In this document: piece after piece, positions 35,680 through 43,950 of the stretch
How positions within the stretch are numbered: the first letter of the stretch is position 1
Layout of the letters: each line of letters opens with the position of its first letter
Source of the DNA: an uncultured Blautia sp.
GTDB lineage: Bacteria; Bacillota; Clostridia; Lachnospirales; Lachnospiraceae
Length of the DNA: 52,948 nucleotides
Direction: 5' to 3'
NCBI GenBank assembly: GCA_934394595.1
Contig: CAKRRX010000004.1
Location: 1 to 52,948 of the forward strand
Position numbers and translations under genes: made by a program
Notes under the pieces: model-generated
Databases searched by the model: none
Seen by the model: the letters and a program-made list of their open reading frames with translations, nothing else
What the model was told of the DNA's origin: nothing

Positions 35680-36447
35680 TTATGCTCTGTTTTTTTCGTA
35701 AATGATCAAAAGACCTTTCAGCAGAAGATCTTCATCCAGCAAGATTTTTCTTTTGCAATAGGGAATGATCTTACGGGCAAGACCACCGGTTGCAACTACA
35801 GTGATCTTCTGTCCCATTTCTTCCTCTATTCTGTCTGCAATCCCATCAAGAGCTGCGGCATTGCTGTAGATCACGCCGCTTTTCATGCATTCGATGGTGT
35901 TTTTCCCAATGAGTCGCTTTGGCGCCTCGATACTGATCCCGCTAAGCTGGGAAGCATGGGCTGTGAGGGCATCCAGGGACACTCCCATTCCGGGAAAGAT
36001 CATGCCGCCCACATAGTGTTTTTTCTCATCTACCACACTTACCGTACTTGCAGTTCCCATATCGATGATCACAAGAGGCAAGGGATATTCTGCGATTCCT
36101 GCCACTGCATTTGCAACCAGATCTGCACCTAGCTGTCCTGGATTGTCCATTAAAATGTTTAATCCGGTTTTCACTCCAGGTCCCAGAACCAAAGGCTCCT
36201 TTTTCAGAACCTTTTCTGCTGCCAGCTTTACTGCATTTGTGATCTGAGGTACAACAGAAGAAATGATACAGCCATCGATCTGTGTCCGATTGATATGGTA
36301 AATATCCACTACCGTCTTCAGATCTACTGCATATTCCAGTTCTGTTTTGGTGCGGACTGTAGAAAGACGCTCGATAAAATAAGTCTTCTCCCGGTCAATG
36401 CACCCCACAACAATATTTGTATTTCCAATATCAATCGCTAAGATCAT
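35680..36447 (-). CDS. coaX: Type III pantothenate kinase
   Basis: A 255-residue acetate/sugar-kinase-fold enzyme that phosphorylates pantothenate, feedback-insensitive and K+-dependent. ILAIDIGNTN at the N-terminus (phosphate loop), PGQLGADLVANA and IIDMGTASTVSVVD match CoaX. An in-frame ATG two codons earlier sits only 1 base from the GGAGG site, so 36447 (7-base spacing) is the start. Follows panT by about 20 bases. Confidence 0.95.
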   Translation of the reverse strand: MILAIDIGNTNIVVGCIDREKTYFIERLSTVRTKTELEYAVDLKTVVDIYHINRTQIDGCIISSVVPQITNAVKLAAEKVLKKEPLVLGPGVKTGLNILMDNPGQLGADLVANAVAGIAEYPLPLVIIDMGTASTVSVVDEKKHYVGGMIFPGMGVSLDALTAHASQLSGISIEAPKRLIGKNTIECMKSGVIYSNAAALDGIADRIEEEMGQKITVVATGGLARKIIPYCKRKILLDEDLLLKGLLIIYEKNRA

Positions 36448-36468
36448 ACTCATTCCTCCGAATAATTT

Positions 36469-37110
36469 CTATGCCTGGGCTGCTGTATTTTCTTTTTTTA
36501 CCAGTCCCGGAAGGAGTCTTGCCTTATAAAGTGCAGCTCCTACAGCACCAGTGACAACCGTTGCAGAAAGCATTTCACACACAGCGTTCACGCCTACAAA
36601 TGTACAGATAAACACGATCACATTCTTTCCGCCCATAAGCCCCTGCACATACTCTGTATTTCCAAACAGGCCGACCAGCATTCCCATAAAGAACAGAGTA
36701 TTCAAAAATGCGGACAGAAAGCCAGTAACTGCACAGGATACATAAATATTTTTTGTTTTTTTGCGAACGCCACTGAAAATATAGCCCAGAAGAATACCAT
36801 CAACCAATCTTGGAAGAAATCTCTGGATAAAAGCAAACGTGGGGTTGATGGCAAATAAAGCAGCTCCCATACCGCTTAAACCGCCAATGCCGATGCACTG
36901 TCCAAAGCTGGTAAGTCCGAATACGGCACCTGCTACTGCACCGCCTACCGGTCCCATGGTAATGGCACTGATTGCAACAGGAATCATATTAAAAGAAATC
37001 GCAAGAGGCCCTATATTCAGGTACCCAAGAGGTGTGTAGGCCATAAGAAGCAGAATTGCGACCATCAGGCCAAGTAACGTGATCTGAGATGTTGTAAACT
37101 TTTTGTTCAT
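36469..37110 (-). CDS. ECF transporter S component, probable pantothenate (PanT-like)
   Basis: A 213-residue protein with about six membrane spans, the substrate-binding subunit of an energy-coupling factor importer. It lacks ATPase partners here, so it would share a common EcfAAT module. Position between coaBC and coaX, both for CoA synthesis from pantothenate, suggests pantothenate as ligand; RFLPRLVDGILLGY and MIPVAISAITMGPVGG resemble folate/pantothenate S components. Ligand is inferred from neighbours. Confidence 0.8.
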   Translation of the reverse strand: MNKKFTTSQITLLGLMVAILLLMAYTPLGYLNIGPLAISFNMIPVAISAITMGPVGGAVAGAVFGLTSFGQCIGIGGLSGMGAALFAINPTFAFIQRFLPRLVDGILLGYIFSGVRKKTKNIYVSCAVTGFLSAFLNTLFFMGMLVGLFGNTEYVQGLMGGKNVIVFICTFVGVNAVCEMLSATVVTGAVGAALYKARLLPGLVKKENTAAQA

Positions 37111-37173
37111 ATTGTCCTCCTTGTTATCGTTCCCTTATAAGGGATACAATACGGTATGGATCAGCGGGCATGG

Positions 37174-38379
37174 TTATCTTTTATTTACCCGCCTCCTGAA
37201 AAGAATTTTATCCAGGATCTTAACGGCTGCATCCTCCTTACTCATAAGCGGGAGTGATACTTCCTCATCCTGTGTAATCAGAGTCAGAACATTGGTGTCC
37301 CCCTGGAATCCGGCGCCAGCCATTTTTACATTATTGGCAGCTACCATATCCAGATTTTTCTTCGTCAGCTTGACTCTGGAATTACCGATCATATTCTGTG
37401 TTTCCATGGAAAATCCGCACAGAAACTGTCCGGGTCTTTTGTTTTCCCCGAGATATTTCAGGATATCGTCTGTACGCTCAAGAGGGATAGACATATCATC
37501 ATCCCTTTTCTTGATCTTCTCATCACTGACCTGCGCCGGGCGGTAATCTGCCACAGCTGCAGCTTTGATGATGATATCCTGTTCTTCACTTACAGATGTG
37601 ACTGCCTGGTACATATCCGCAGCGGATACCACAGGGACTACCTTTACAAACGGCGGCGGTGCAATGGCAGTATGTCCACTTACCAGTGTAACATCTGCAC
37701 CTCGCAGCATGGCCATTTTTGCGATAGCATAACCCATCTTTCCTGAAGAATGGTTTGTAATATAGCGAACCGGATCGATGGCTTCCTGGGTAGGACCTGC
37801 TGTAACAAGTACTTTCAACCCAGCCATATCCTTCTCACATGCCGCTTCTCTTAGAATATAAGAGAGAAGAGTCTCTGGCTCCGGCATCTTGCCGGCACCG
37901 GTGTCTCCACATGCAAGATATCCCACAGCAGGATCGATCACTTCATATCCGTAATGCTCCAGGATCTTCAGATTATCCTGAACAACTGGATTCTCAAACA
38001 TATTGGTATTCATAGCCGGGGAAATAAATTTCTTACATTTGCAGGCCATAATGGTGGTAGTCAGCATATCATCTGCGATACCGTGAGCCAGCTTGCCGAT
38101 CACATTGGCGCTTGCCGGTGCGATCATCACCACATCTGCTTTTTTTGCAATGGATACGTGTTCTACCTGAAACTGAAAATTCCGGTCAAAGGTATCCACC
38201 AAACATTTATTCCCGGTGAGTGTTTCAAAAGTAATAGGGTTGATAAAATTAGTGGAATTCCTGGTCATCAGTACATGGACATCTGCATGCTGCTTCTTCA
38301 GCGCACTTGCAAGATATGCGATCTTATATGCTGCAATACTTCCAGTCACTCCCAGTAAAATGGTCTTTCCCTCTAACAT
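37174..38379 (-). CDS. coaBC: Bifunctional phosphopantothenoylcysteine decarboxylase/phosphopantothenate-cysteine ligase
   Basis: A 401-residue protein. The N-terminal flavoprotein CoaC half opens with LLGVTGSIAAYK and has the PAMNTNMFENP active-site segment; the CoaB half has VLVTAGPTQEAIDPVRYITNHSSGKMG and the AAVADYRP and KIKKR nucleotide/substrate motifs. The frame extends 17 codons further, but GAGGGAAAATA precedes ATG 38379. First gene of the coaBC-panT-coaX unit. Confidence 0.95.
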   Translation of the reverse strand: MLEGKTILLGVTGSIAAYKIAYLASALKKQHADVHVLMTRNSTNFINPITFETLTGNKCLVDTFDRNFQFQVEHVSIAKKADVVMIAPASANVIGKLAHGIADDMLTTTIMACKCKKFISPAMNTNMFENPVVQDNLKILEHYGYEVIDPAVGYLACGDTGAGKMPEPETLLSYILREAACEKDMAGLKVLVTAGPTQEAIDPVRYITNHSSGKMGYAIAKMAMLRGADVTLVSGHTAIAPPPFVKVVPVVSAADMYQAVTSVSEEQDIIIKAAAVADYRPAQVSDEKIKKRDDDMSIPLERTDDILKYLGENKRPGQFLCGFSMETQNMIGNSRVKLTKKNLDMVAANNVKMAGAGFQGDTNVLTLITQDEEVSLPLMSKEDAAVKILDKILFRRRVNKR

Positions 38380-38459
38380 TATTTTCCCTCTTTTCTTTCC
38401 TGCGGTCACGGAACCTTTGAATATTCGCATGTATGGAATATCGGCATTCCGTATCGACT

Positions 38460-38489
38460 ATTATAAGCCAATCTGTAGTAAGATTGCAA
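38460..38489 (-). promoter_or_regulatory. coaBC operon promoter
   Basis: Minus strand TTGCAA (38484-38489), 18-base spacer, TATAAT (38460-38465). Confidence 0.65.
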
Positions 38490-38581
38490 CGAATTTTTTA
38501 TATGTATGGCTTTTCGTACATCCATTTGTTATAATACAGCCAAAATAACACCTATGAAAAGCTTTTCAGGAAAGGACTTTT

Positions 38582-39142
38582 ATGAATTATCAGATTACCG
38601 GGTGGTGTGCCCACCTGATCTGCCAGCATGTAAAAAAAGGGGATCTGTGCATAGATGCCACCATGGGAAACGGAAATGATACTCTGCTTCTCTCGCAGCT
38701 TTGCGGCAATACTGGCCGTGTCCTGGCATTTGACATTCAGGAGATTGCACTGTCCCACACAAAAGAACTTCTGGAAAAAGAAAATGCAGCTCGCAACTAT
38801 GAGCTTTATCTGGATTCCCATGTAAACATGGAAAAATATGCAAAGCCCATGAGCGTAAGCTGCATTGTATTTAACTTCGGCTATCTGCCTGGCGGTGACC
38901 ACTCTCTGGCTACAAAAGCCAGCACAAGTATCCAGGCACTTGCCAGCTCCCTGTCCCTTTTGAAAAAACAGGGAATTCTGATGCTGTGCATCTACAGTGG
39001 CAAAGATTCAGGCTTTGAAGAGCGCAATGCCCTGCTGAAATGGCTGAAAGAACTGGATCCGAAAAAATATCTGGTGATCCGGACCGATTATTACAACCGC
39101 CCTAATAATCCACCAATTCCCGTACTTGTAGTAAAACTGTAA
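38582..39142 (+). CDS. mnmM: tRNA (mnm5s2U34)-methyltransferase, MnmM/YtqB type
   Basis: A 186-residue class I SAM methyltransferase. DATMGNGNDTLLL (residues 25-37) is the SAM loop and FNFGYLPGGDHS (about 98-109) is the family motif; the C-terminal YNRPNNPPIPVLVV is typical of YtqB. YtqB-type proteins methylate the aminomethyl-thiouridine at the tRNA wobble base in bacteria that lack MnmC. Upstream AGGAAAGGAC. Single gene. Confidence 0.85.
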   Translation: MNYQITGWCAHLICQHVKKGDLCIDATMGNGNDTLLLSQLCGNTGRVLAFDIQEIALSHTKELLEKENAARNYELYLDSHVNMEKYAKPMSVSCIVFNFGYLPGGDHSLATKASTSIQALASSLSLLKKQGILMLCIYSGKDSGFEERNALLKWLKELDPKKYLVIRTDYYNRPNNPPIPVLVVKL

Positions 39143-39192
39143 AGTATATTCTCCGTCAGATAATATCTGTAAACCATACATCAGGCTGCCAC

Positions 39193-39215
39193 GCAGTTTA
39201 AAACTGCACTTTTTT
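39193..39215 (+). terminator. Possible mnmM terminator
   Basis: GCAGTT/AACTGC hairpin with a 3-base loop, then ACTTTTTT. Short stem. Confidence 0.5.
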
Positions 39216-39216
39216 A

Positions 39217-40002
39217 TCAGTCTGTAATGGTCACACTGGTCATTACAGGCTGTTCGGAAGCAGGTACAGTTCCATTATTGTCTGTGGGATTTACATCTTT
39301 ACAGATCTGGTCTACTATATCCATTCCCTCCGTCACATGTCCAAAAGCTGCATATTGTCCGTCCAGATAGGTACTGTCAGACTGTACAATAAAGAACTGG
39401 GAGCTTGCACTGTCCGGATCTGAGGATCTTGCCATAGAGATCACGCCTCTGACGTGAGAAATGTCATTTTCCACACCATTTTCAGAAAATTCTCCTTTGA
39501 TGGTCTCATCTGAACCACCCATTCCAGTTCCCTGAGGATCTCCTCCCTGAATCATAAAACCATCAATGATGCGATGGAAAGTAAGTCCGTCATAAAAATG
39601 CTCCTGGGCCAGCTTCACAAAATTGGTAACAGAAATCGGCGCAGTATCTGCATCCAGTTCCACTGTAATGGTACCATAATTCTTCACTTCAATTTCAGCA
39701 TGATGAGTACCGGTAAGAAGTTCTGAGGTATCCAGAACTGCTGTGTTACTCTCTGAGGACGTATCTTTTTCCTCTTCCCCGTCTGTAAAGCCTGAAACTT
39801 CTTCCTCGTTTTCGGATACATCCTCAGAGTCTTCCTTTGTAGTACTGTCAGATGCTGTTTCCTCTGTCTTTGTATCTTTGCTGTCTGTTTTTTCTTCGGT
39901 ACCTGTGCTTTCTTTCTTCGTGTTATCTGATCCGCAGCCGGCCAGCATTCCTGTGGAAAGGGCTGCCACCATCAGCAGTGCCAGAATTTTTCTTTTTTTC
40001 AT
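39217..40002 (-). CDS. Cyclophilin-type peptidyl-prolyl isomerase lipoprotein
   Basis: A 261-residue exported lipoprotein. Signal peptide with lipobox LAGC (C23), an acidic Ser/Thr/Glu-rich linker (about 27-90) and a cyclophilin domain from about 98 to the end with FHRIIDGFMIQGGDP and the FFIVQSD strand. It should sit on the outer face of the membrane and assist folding of secreted proteins. GGAGG site before ATG. Its leader carries a terminator-like hairpin. Confidence 0.93.
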   Translation of the reverse strand: MKKRKILALLMVAALSTGMLAGCGSDNTKKESTGTEEKTDSKDTKTEETASDSTTKEDSEDVSENEEEVSGFTDGEEEKDTSSESNTAVLDTSELLTGTHHAEIEVKNYGTITVELDADTAPISVTNFVKLAQEHFYDGLTFHRIIDGFMIQGGDPQGTGMGGSDETIKGEFSENGVENDISHVRGVISMARSSDPDSASSQFFIVQSDSTYLDGQYAAFGHVTEGMDIVDQICKDVNPTDNNGTVPASEQPVMTSVTITD

Positions 40003-40036
40003 TGTCTTGCCTCCATTTTATAAAACAGATGTTTTC

Positions 40037-40068
40037 AAAAAAACAGCGCCAGGCAGATTCCTGACGCC
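40037..40068 (-). terminator. Terminator-like hairpin in the cyclophilin gene leader
   Basis: On the minus strand GCGTCAGG and CCTGGCGC (plus 40046-40053 and 40060-40067) pair with one G-T, followed by GTTTTTTTG. It lies between the promoter and the gene, where it would stop transcripts after about 35 bases; also T-ended on plus. Confidence 0.6.
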
Positions 40069-40078
40069 ATCTTTTTCC

Positions 40079-40106
40079 ATTATAACGAAATTAACAGAAA
40101 ATACAA
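40079..40106 (-). promoter_or_regulatory. Promoter of the cyclophilin gene
   Basis: Minus strand TTGTAT (40101-40106), 16-base spacer, TATAAT (40079-40084). Confidence 0.6.
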
Positions 40107-40164
40107 TTGTTTTCACAGATTGTTCAATTTTCCAGATATTTTTCTTTTTCCTTGCCTGTCCATC

Positions 40165-40193
40165 TTGTCACCAGGTCTGATGTCTGCTAAAAT
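40165..40193 (+). promoter_or_regulatory. luxS promoter
   Basis: TTGTCA (40165-40170), 17-base spacer, TAAAAT (40188-40193), 40 bases before luxS. Confidence 0.7.
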
Positions 40194-40233
40194 CAAAAAA
40201 AAGTATATGTCTTAGTAGAAAGGATTGATTTTC

Positions 40234-40713
40234 ATGGAAAAAATTACAAGTTTTACAATAGACCACATTAAACTTCAGCCAGGTGTCTATGTCTCCCGCA
40301 AGGATCCTGTTGGGAACAGTGTGATCACCACCTTTGACATCCGCATGACCTCCCCAAATGAGGAACCGGTTATGAACACAGCAGAGCTTCATACGATCGA
40401 GCATCTTGCCGCTACTTTTCTTCGCAATCATAAAGAGTTTGGCTCCAAAATGATCTACTGGGGACCTATGGGCTGCCGTACCGGCAATTATCTGCTGCTG
40501 AACGGAGATTATGAATCAAAGGATATTGTGCCCCTGATGATCGAAACTTTTGAATTTATCCGTGACTTTGAGGGAGAAGTTCCAGGGGCATCTGCAAAAG
40601 ATTGTGGAAATTATCTGGACATGAATCTTGGAATGGCCAAATATCTGGCAAAGAAATATCTGGATGAAGTACTCTACGATATCAAGCCGGAGAGACTGAT
40701 CTATCCTGAGTGA
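40234..40713 (+). CDS. luxS: S-ribosylhomocysteine lyase
   Basis: A 159-residue metalloenzyme that cleaves S-ribosylhomocysteine to homocysteine and the autoinducer-2 precursor. Metal ligands H53-x2-E56-H57 and C124, catalytic C81 in GPMGCRTG, all intact. The frame opens three codons earlier, but AAAGGA spacing favours ATG 40234. Single gene with its own promoter and terminator; no SAM-type riboswitch is seen. Confidence 0.97.
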   Translation: MEKITSFTIDHIKLQPGVYVSRKDPVGNSVITTFDIRMTSPNEEPVMNTAELHTIEHLAATFLRNHKEFGSKMIYWGPMGCRTGNYLLLNGDYESKDIVPLMIETFEFIRDFEGEVPGASAKDCGNYLDMNLGMAKYLAKKYLDEVLYDIKPERLIYPE

Positions 40714-40742
40714 TCAATATCAATTAGGGGCGAAAGACGCAA

Positions 40743-40788
40743 AACAGGGACAAAAGCTTATACCTGCTTTTGTCCCTGTTCTTTTTCT
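40743..40788 (+). terminator. luxS terminator
   Basis: AACAGGGACAAAAGC (40743-40757) pairs perfectly with GCTTTTGTCCCTGTT (40766-40780), then CTTTTTCTT. Confidence 0.9.
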
Positions 40789-40802
40789 TATAAGTTTATC
40801 AA

Positions 40803-41306
40803 TCAACCTGCTACCGCTGCGTCTGCTACGGCATCTGCTGCTGCGTCTGTAGCCGTCTGGTCAGCAGTTCCATCTGCTGCGTCTGCAGCCGGTGCAGTTT
40901 CTACTGCACTTACATAATCGCCGGATACATAGGCTGTCTGGCCATTATATGTGACCTCGATCCATCCATTGTCGCAAACACCTGTACTGGTAAGCTGTGT
41001 ACCGCTTGCCACTCCAGAAATCAGAGTCGCATCTGCACTTGCATCAGCACGAAGATTGACATCTGCATTGGCGACATAGGTACCATCCTTCTTTGTAACA
41101 TTCACCCCGCTTGCGGTCTGTGCTACAACCGGTTCCGGTGTAGGAGTGGCTTCCGGTGTAGGAGTCACCTCTGGTGTGGGGGTAGGGATCGGTGTAGGGG
41201 TAGCCTGTATTACGGTAACTGTCGCTCCTGCGCCTTCCTCAAATCCGCATCCCGGAATGCAAAGCGCCGCGCCAAGAAGCAGAACAGCCAAAGCTGCTTT
41301 TTTCAT
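40803..41306 (-). CDS. SH3b-domain lipoprotein
   Basis: A 167-residue predicted lipoprotein: signal peptide with lipobox IPGC (C20), a Pro/Thr-rich TPTPEP repeat linker (about 36-60) and one bacterial SH3 domain (about 75-132, NVTKKDGTYVANADVNLR then WIEVTYNGQTAYVSGDYV), ending in an Ala/Asp-rich low-complexity tail. SH3b domains bind peptidoglycan, so a cell-wall-facing anchor or sensor is likely. AGGAGG site. Confidence 0.85.
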   Translation of the reverse strand: MKKAALAVLLLGAALCIPGCGFEEGAGATVTVIQATPTPIPTPTPEVTPTPEATPTPEPVVAQTASGVNVTKKDGTYVANADVNLRADASADATLISGVASGTQLTSTGVCDNGWIEVTYNGQTAYVSGDYVSAVETAPAADAADGTADQTATDAAADAVADAAVAG

Positions 41307-41401
41307 AATAGTATTCCTCCTTTACAAGGCATCACTGCCCTGAATTCATTTCTCTTGATCTATATTACAAAAACAGACTCTTTCTGCGAATCGTTACAAT
41401 T

Positions 41402-41430
41402 AATATACAGTATTATTACAAATTATGCAA
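41402..41430 (-). promoter_or_regulatory. Promoter of the SH3b lipoprotein gene
   Basis: Minus strand TTGCAT (41425-41430), 17-base spacer, TATATT (41402-41407). It sits just after the stop of the XdhC-like gene. Confidence 0.65.
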
Positions 41431-41438
41431 GCCCTAAC

Positions 41439-42488
41439 TTACACCACCTCAAATACCACCGTCACCTGCCCGCCGCAGATCATCCCCAGGCTGTCTTTAC
41501 CATCTGCGGTCAGGGCATAATGCTTCACTTCCTTTTCCTTGACTTCCTTACAGTGTTTGATCGCCTCAAATTCTACTTTTCCGCCCCCGATGCTTCCTGT
41601 AATACGTCCAGAGGGTTCAACAAACATCTTGCTTCCCACGCCTCTTGGTGAGGAACCGGATTTTTCTGCAATGGTTACCATCACACCATGGCGACCATCT
41701 AAAATTGCAGCTTCTATTTTTTCATCACAGTAAGCAGAATAATGCTGATTTTTCACCTTAATGATCTCTGCCATGATACTTACCGCAATTTCCTCCGGAA
41801 GCTGCCCTCCAAGAGGAATTCCGATAGGGGCATGGACCTCATCCAGCTGTCCTTGTGTATAACCTTCCTTTAAAAGATTCTCTCTGGTGATCCGCACCTT
41901 ATTTTTGCTTCCGATCATTCCCAGATACTCATATGGACGATGAAGCAATCTTCTAAGACAGTCCGCATCTCCAAGATGACCACGGGTGAGGATCACATAA
42001 TAGGCATTGTCATAAGGTTTAATATACTGATCCAATTCCTTAAAACTTCCATATACCAGCTGATCTGCTTCAGGAAAGCGCTCCCGGGTAACAAAATCCT
42101 CCCTGTCATCCATGATCGTCACATGAAAGCCAAGCATTTTCCCAAGATGAGCAGTTGGCTGTGACACATGTCCTCCTCCAAAGATTACAAGTCTGGGATT
42201 TTTGCGATAGTCTTCTACAAAAAGGCGGCAGCCAGACGCATCCGTCACTTTTGTTTCCCGGGTCTCATTCAAGATATCCAGATACGGGAACCATATGGAT
42301 TCTTCCTGTGGATTTTCCGGGATCAAAGGGATACCGGACTTTTTTTCCACTCCTTCGCTTTTGTTCTCTCTCCTGATGACTGTCTCCGGTTTCAGAATAC
42401 ATTTCTTCCCCATATAGGGACCATCCAGAAAAATTCCTGTTTTCACTCTGCCTTTTTCGTCCAGGATTTCATATATTTTATTATACAT
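41439..42488 (-). CDS. XdhC/CoxI-like molybdoenzyme maturation factor, permuted domain order
   Basis: A 349-residue protein of the XdhC/CoxI group, which insert sulfurated molybdenum cofactor into xanthine dehydrogenase-type hydroxylases. The Rossmann half (XdhC C-terminal domain: IFGGGHVSQ at 102-110, MIGSKNK 191-197, HAPIGIPLG 219-227) comes first, and the CoxI half (KSGSSPRGVG 276-285, GSIGGGKVEFEA 298-309, MICGGQV 336-342) comes last, the reverse of the usual order. The first 97 residues match neither half by eye. The molybdoenzyme itself is not in the window. Divergent from the SLC1-type transporter. Confidence 0.85.
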   Translation of the reverse strand: MYNKIYEILDEKGRVKTGIFLDGPYMGKKCILKPETVIRRENKSEGVEKKSGIPLIPENPQEESIWFPYLDILNETRETKVTDASGCRLFVEDYRKNPRLVIFGGGHVSQPTAHLGKMLGFHVTIMDDREDFVTRERFPEADQLVYGSFKELDQYIKPYDNAYYVILTRGHLGDADCLRRLLHRPYEYLGMIGSKNKVRITRENLLKEGYTQGQLDEVHAPIGIPLGGQLPEEIAVSIMAEIIKVKNQHYSAYCDEKIEAAILDGRHGVMVTIAEKSGSSPRGVGSKMFVEPSGRITGSIGGGKVEFEAIKHCKEVKEKEVKHYALTADGKDSLGMICGGQVTVVFEVV

Positions 42489-42584
42489 AACATTTCACCT
42501 CTCTGCGCATTCGCGCACCCTCAGCTGCCGGATGTATTCGTAATCCGGGCTATTGTCCGAGACTTTCATAATATAAATTGAGCG

Positions 42585-42613
42585 TTGCACCTTTTCTTCC
42601 AGTATATTATAAT
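42585..42613 (+). promoter_or_regulatory. Promoter of the SLC1-type transporter gene
   Basis: TTGCAC (42585-42590), 17-base spacer, TATAAT (42608-42613), 21 bases before the start codon. Confidence 0.75.
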
Positions 42614-42634
42614 ACAAAAGGAGGAATTTTCACA

Positions 42635-43855
42635 ATGAAGAAAAAAAGAATTATGGCCAGTTTTCCCCTTCGGATCCTGGCAGTCAGCATACCCGGCCTC
42701 CTTGCAGGCCTGTTTTTAAATGCCACTCGAACTACAGGGCTGACTTCCGGAGCATTGAATCTGGTAGTCACTGCCCGCTATGTACTCAGCCAGCTGATCA
42801 CATTTTTGGCACCGGTGATCATTCTTGGGCTTATGGCATCCTCAATCATTTCTATAAAAAAAGAGCCTGCCCCGGTTACCGGCCCTGTCATTCAAATCAC
42901 TTATGGATCCATGCTTGGGGCAGCAGCTTTTTCCGCAGTACTTGGCTACCTGATCATACCAAAACTTCCTGTCTCTACAGACAGCCTGTCTTTTCGATTT
43001 CTGCCGGACACTCTCTTTGAGTTTCCACTTCCGGTACCACTTTCTGCATTAAGCGCACTGGTTCTTGCTATCCTCCTTGGACTGGGAGCCAGCTGGACCA
43101 ATGCCGTAAAAATCCAGCAAATTTTGAATGAATTCAGAGGAATCACGCTTTCTCTGATGTCCAGAGTTCTGCTTCCTCTTTTGCCAGCTTATATCGGACT
43201 TTCCCTTTGCACGCTGGCTTATCAGGGATATTTCATCAAATATCTGCCGCTTTTGTTTCTGGCTCTGCTTATTGTTATTCCGGCATATGGCATCTGGACC
43301 CTGCTCTTATATTACATTGCGGGCTCCTATGCAGAAGAAAAGCCCTGGGAGCTTCTGAAGAGCTACGTACCAGTTTGTAAAATTGCACTGAAAACTCATT
43401 CTTCAGCTGCTGCCGACCGGTATTCCAGAAAAGCAGCTGCCAGCTGCCCCAGTCTCATTCAAAGTTTAAGCGAAGAAGCCATTCCTATTTTTTCGCAGAT
43501 TCACCACTGTGGTTCTGTACTTGCAGAAGTTTTTTTTGCCATGATGATCTCTCGGATTCTTTATGGTTCTGTTCCTGCCCCCAGTAACATGGTGATCTTC
43601 AGTGTCCTGCTTGCCACCTGTTCCATGGGTACCCCCGGACTTCCCTGGGGAACTGTGATGGTATCCCTTGGAACCCTTACCGGAATCCTGAAATTCGGTG
43701 ATTCCGGAATTGCCTTAATGTTCGCTGTTTTTGCACTCCATGATGCCTTTGCAGCAGCCTGCAATATGACCTGCGATGGCGCACTGGCACTGTTTCTCAC
43801 CGGATATGCCAGAAGACATGATCCTTTCAGAAGCTTTCCCTCTTCCAGGGACTGA
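42635..43855 (+). CDS. SLC1 (dicarboxylate/amino acid:cation symporter) family transporter
   Basis: A 406-residue membrane protein with eight or so spans and two re-entrant hairpins. Hairpin 1 has THSSAAADR, hairpin 2 has MGTPGLPWGT, and the last span has NMTCDGALAL. The usual substrate-site NMDGT is replaced by HHCGS, so substrate is probably not plain glutamate or aspartate. The frame extends 19 codons further upstream; AAAGGAGG before ATG 42635 decides the start. Position beside XdhC- and HyuA-type genes suggests uptake or export of a purine-degradation metabolite, which is inference. Confidence 0.82.
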   Translation: MKKKRIMASFPLRILAVSIPGLLAGLFLNATRTTGLTSGALNLVVTARYVLSQLITFLAPVIILGLMASSIISIKKEPAPVTGPVIQITYGSMLGAAAFSAVLGYLIIPKLPVSTDSLSFRFLPDTLFEFPLPVPLSALSALVLAILLGLGASWTNAVKIQQILNEFRGITLSLMSRVLLPLLPAYIGLSLCTLAYQGYFIKYLPLLFLALLIVIPAYGIWTLLLYYIAGSYAEEKPWELLKSYVPVCKIALKTHSSAAADRYSRKAAASCPSLIQSLSEEAIPIFSQIHHCGSVLAEVFFAMMISRILYGSVPAPSNMVIFSVLLATCSMGTPGLPWGTVMVSLGTLTGILKFGDSGIALMFAVFALHDAFAAACNMTCDGALALFLTGYARRHDPFRSFPSSRD

Positions 43856-43870
43856 ACCGATTTAAAAACA

Positions 43871-43927
43871 AAAAATGCCGTGAACCCACAACGAAATTCA
43901 CTTTTCGTTTCTGCCCACGGCATTTTT
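43871..43927. terminator. Bidirectional terminator between the transporter and hyuA
   Basis: AAAAATGCCGTG (43871-43882) pairs with CACGGCATTTTT (43916-43927), with an inner AACGAAA/TTTCGTT-like stem; T-tracts on both strands. Confidence 0.85.
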
Positions 43928-43950
43928 CTTTATTCAAAAGAATCTACCAA

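Noticed and set aside
37120..37145. CCCTTATAAGGG palindrome before the PanT-like gene
   Set aside because: Short, AT-rich centre and no promoter beside it; could be chance.
41146..41306. Tandem repeat of GGTGTAGG-like units as a DNA repeat array or CRISPR
   Set aside because: It encodes the Thr-Pro-rich linker of the SH3b lipoprotein; no spacers or regular repeats.
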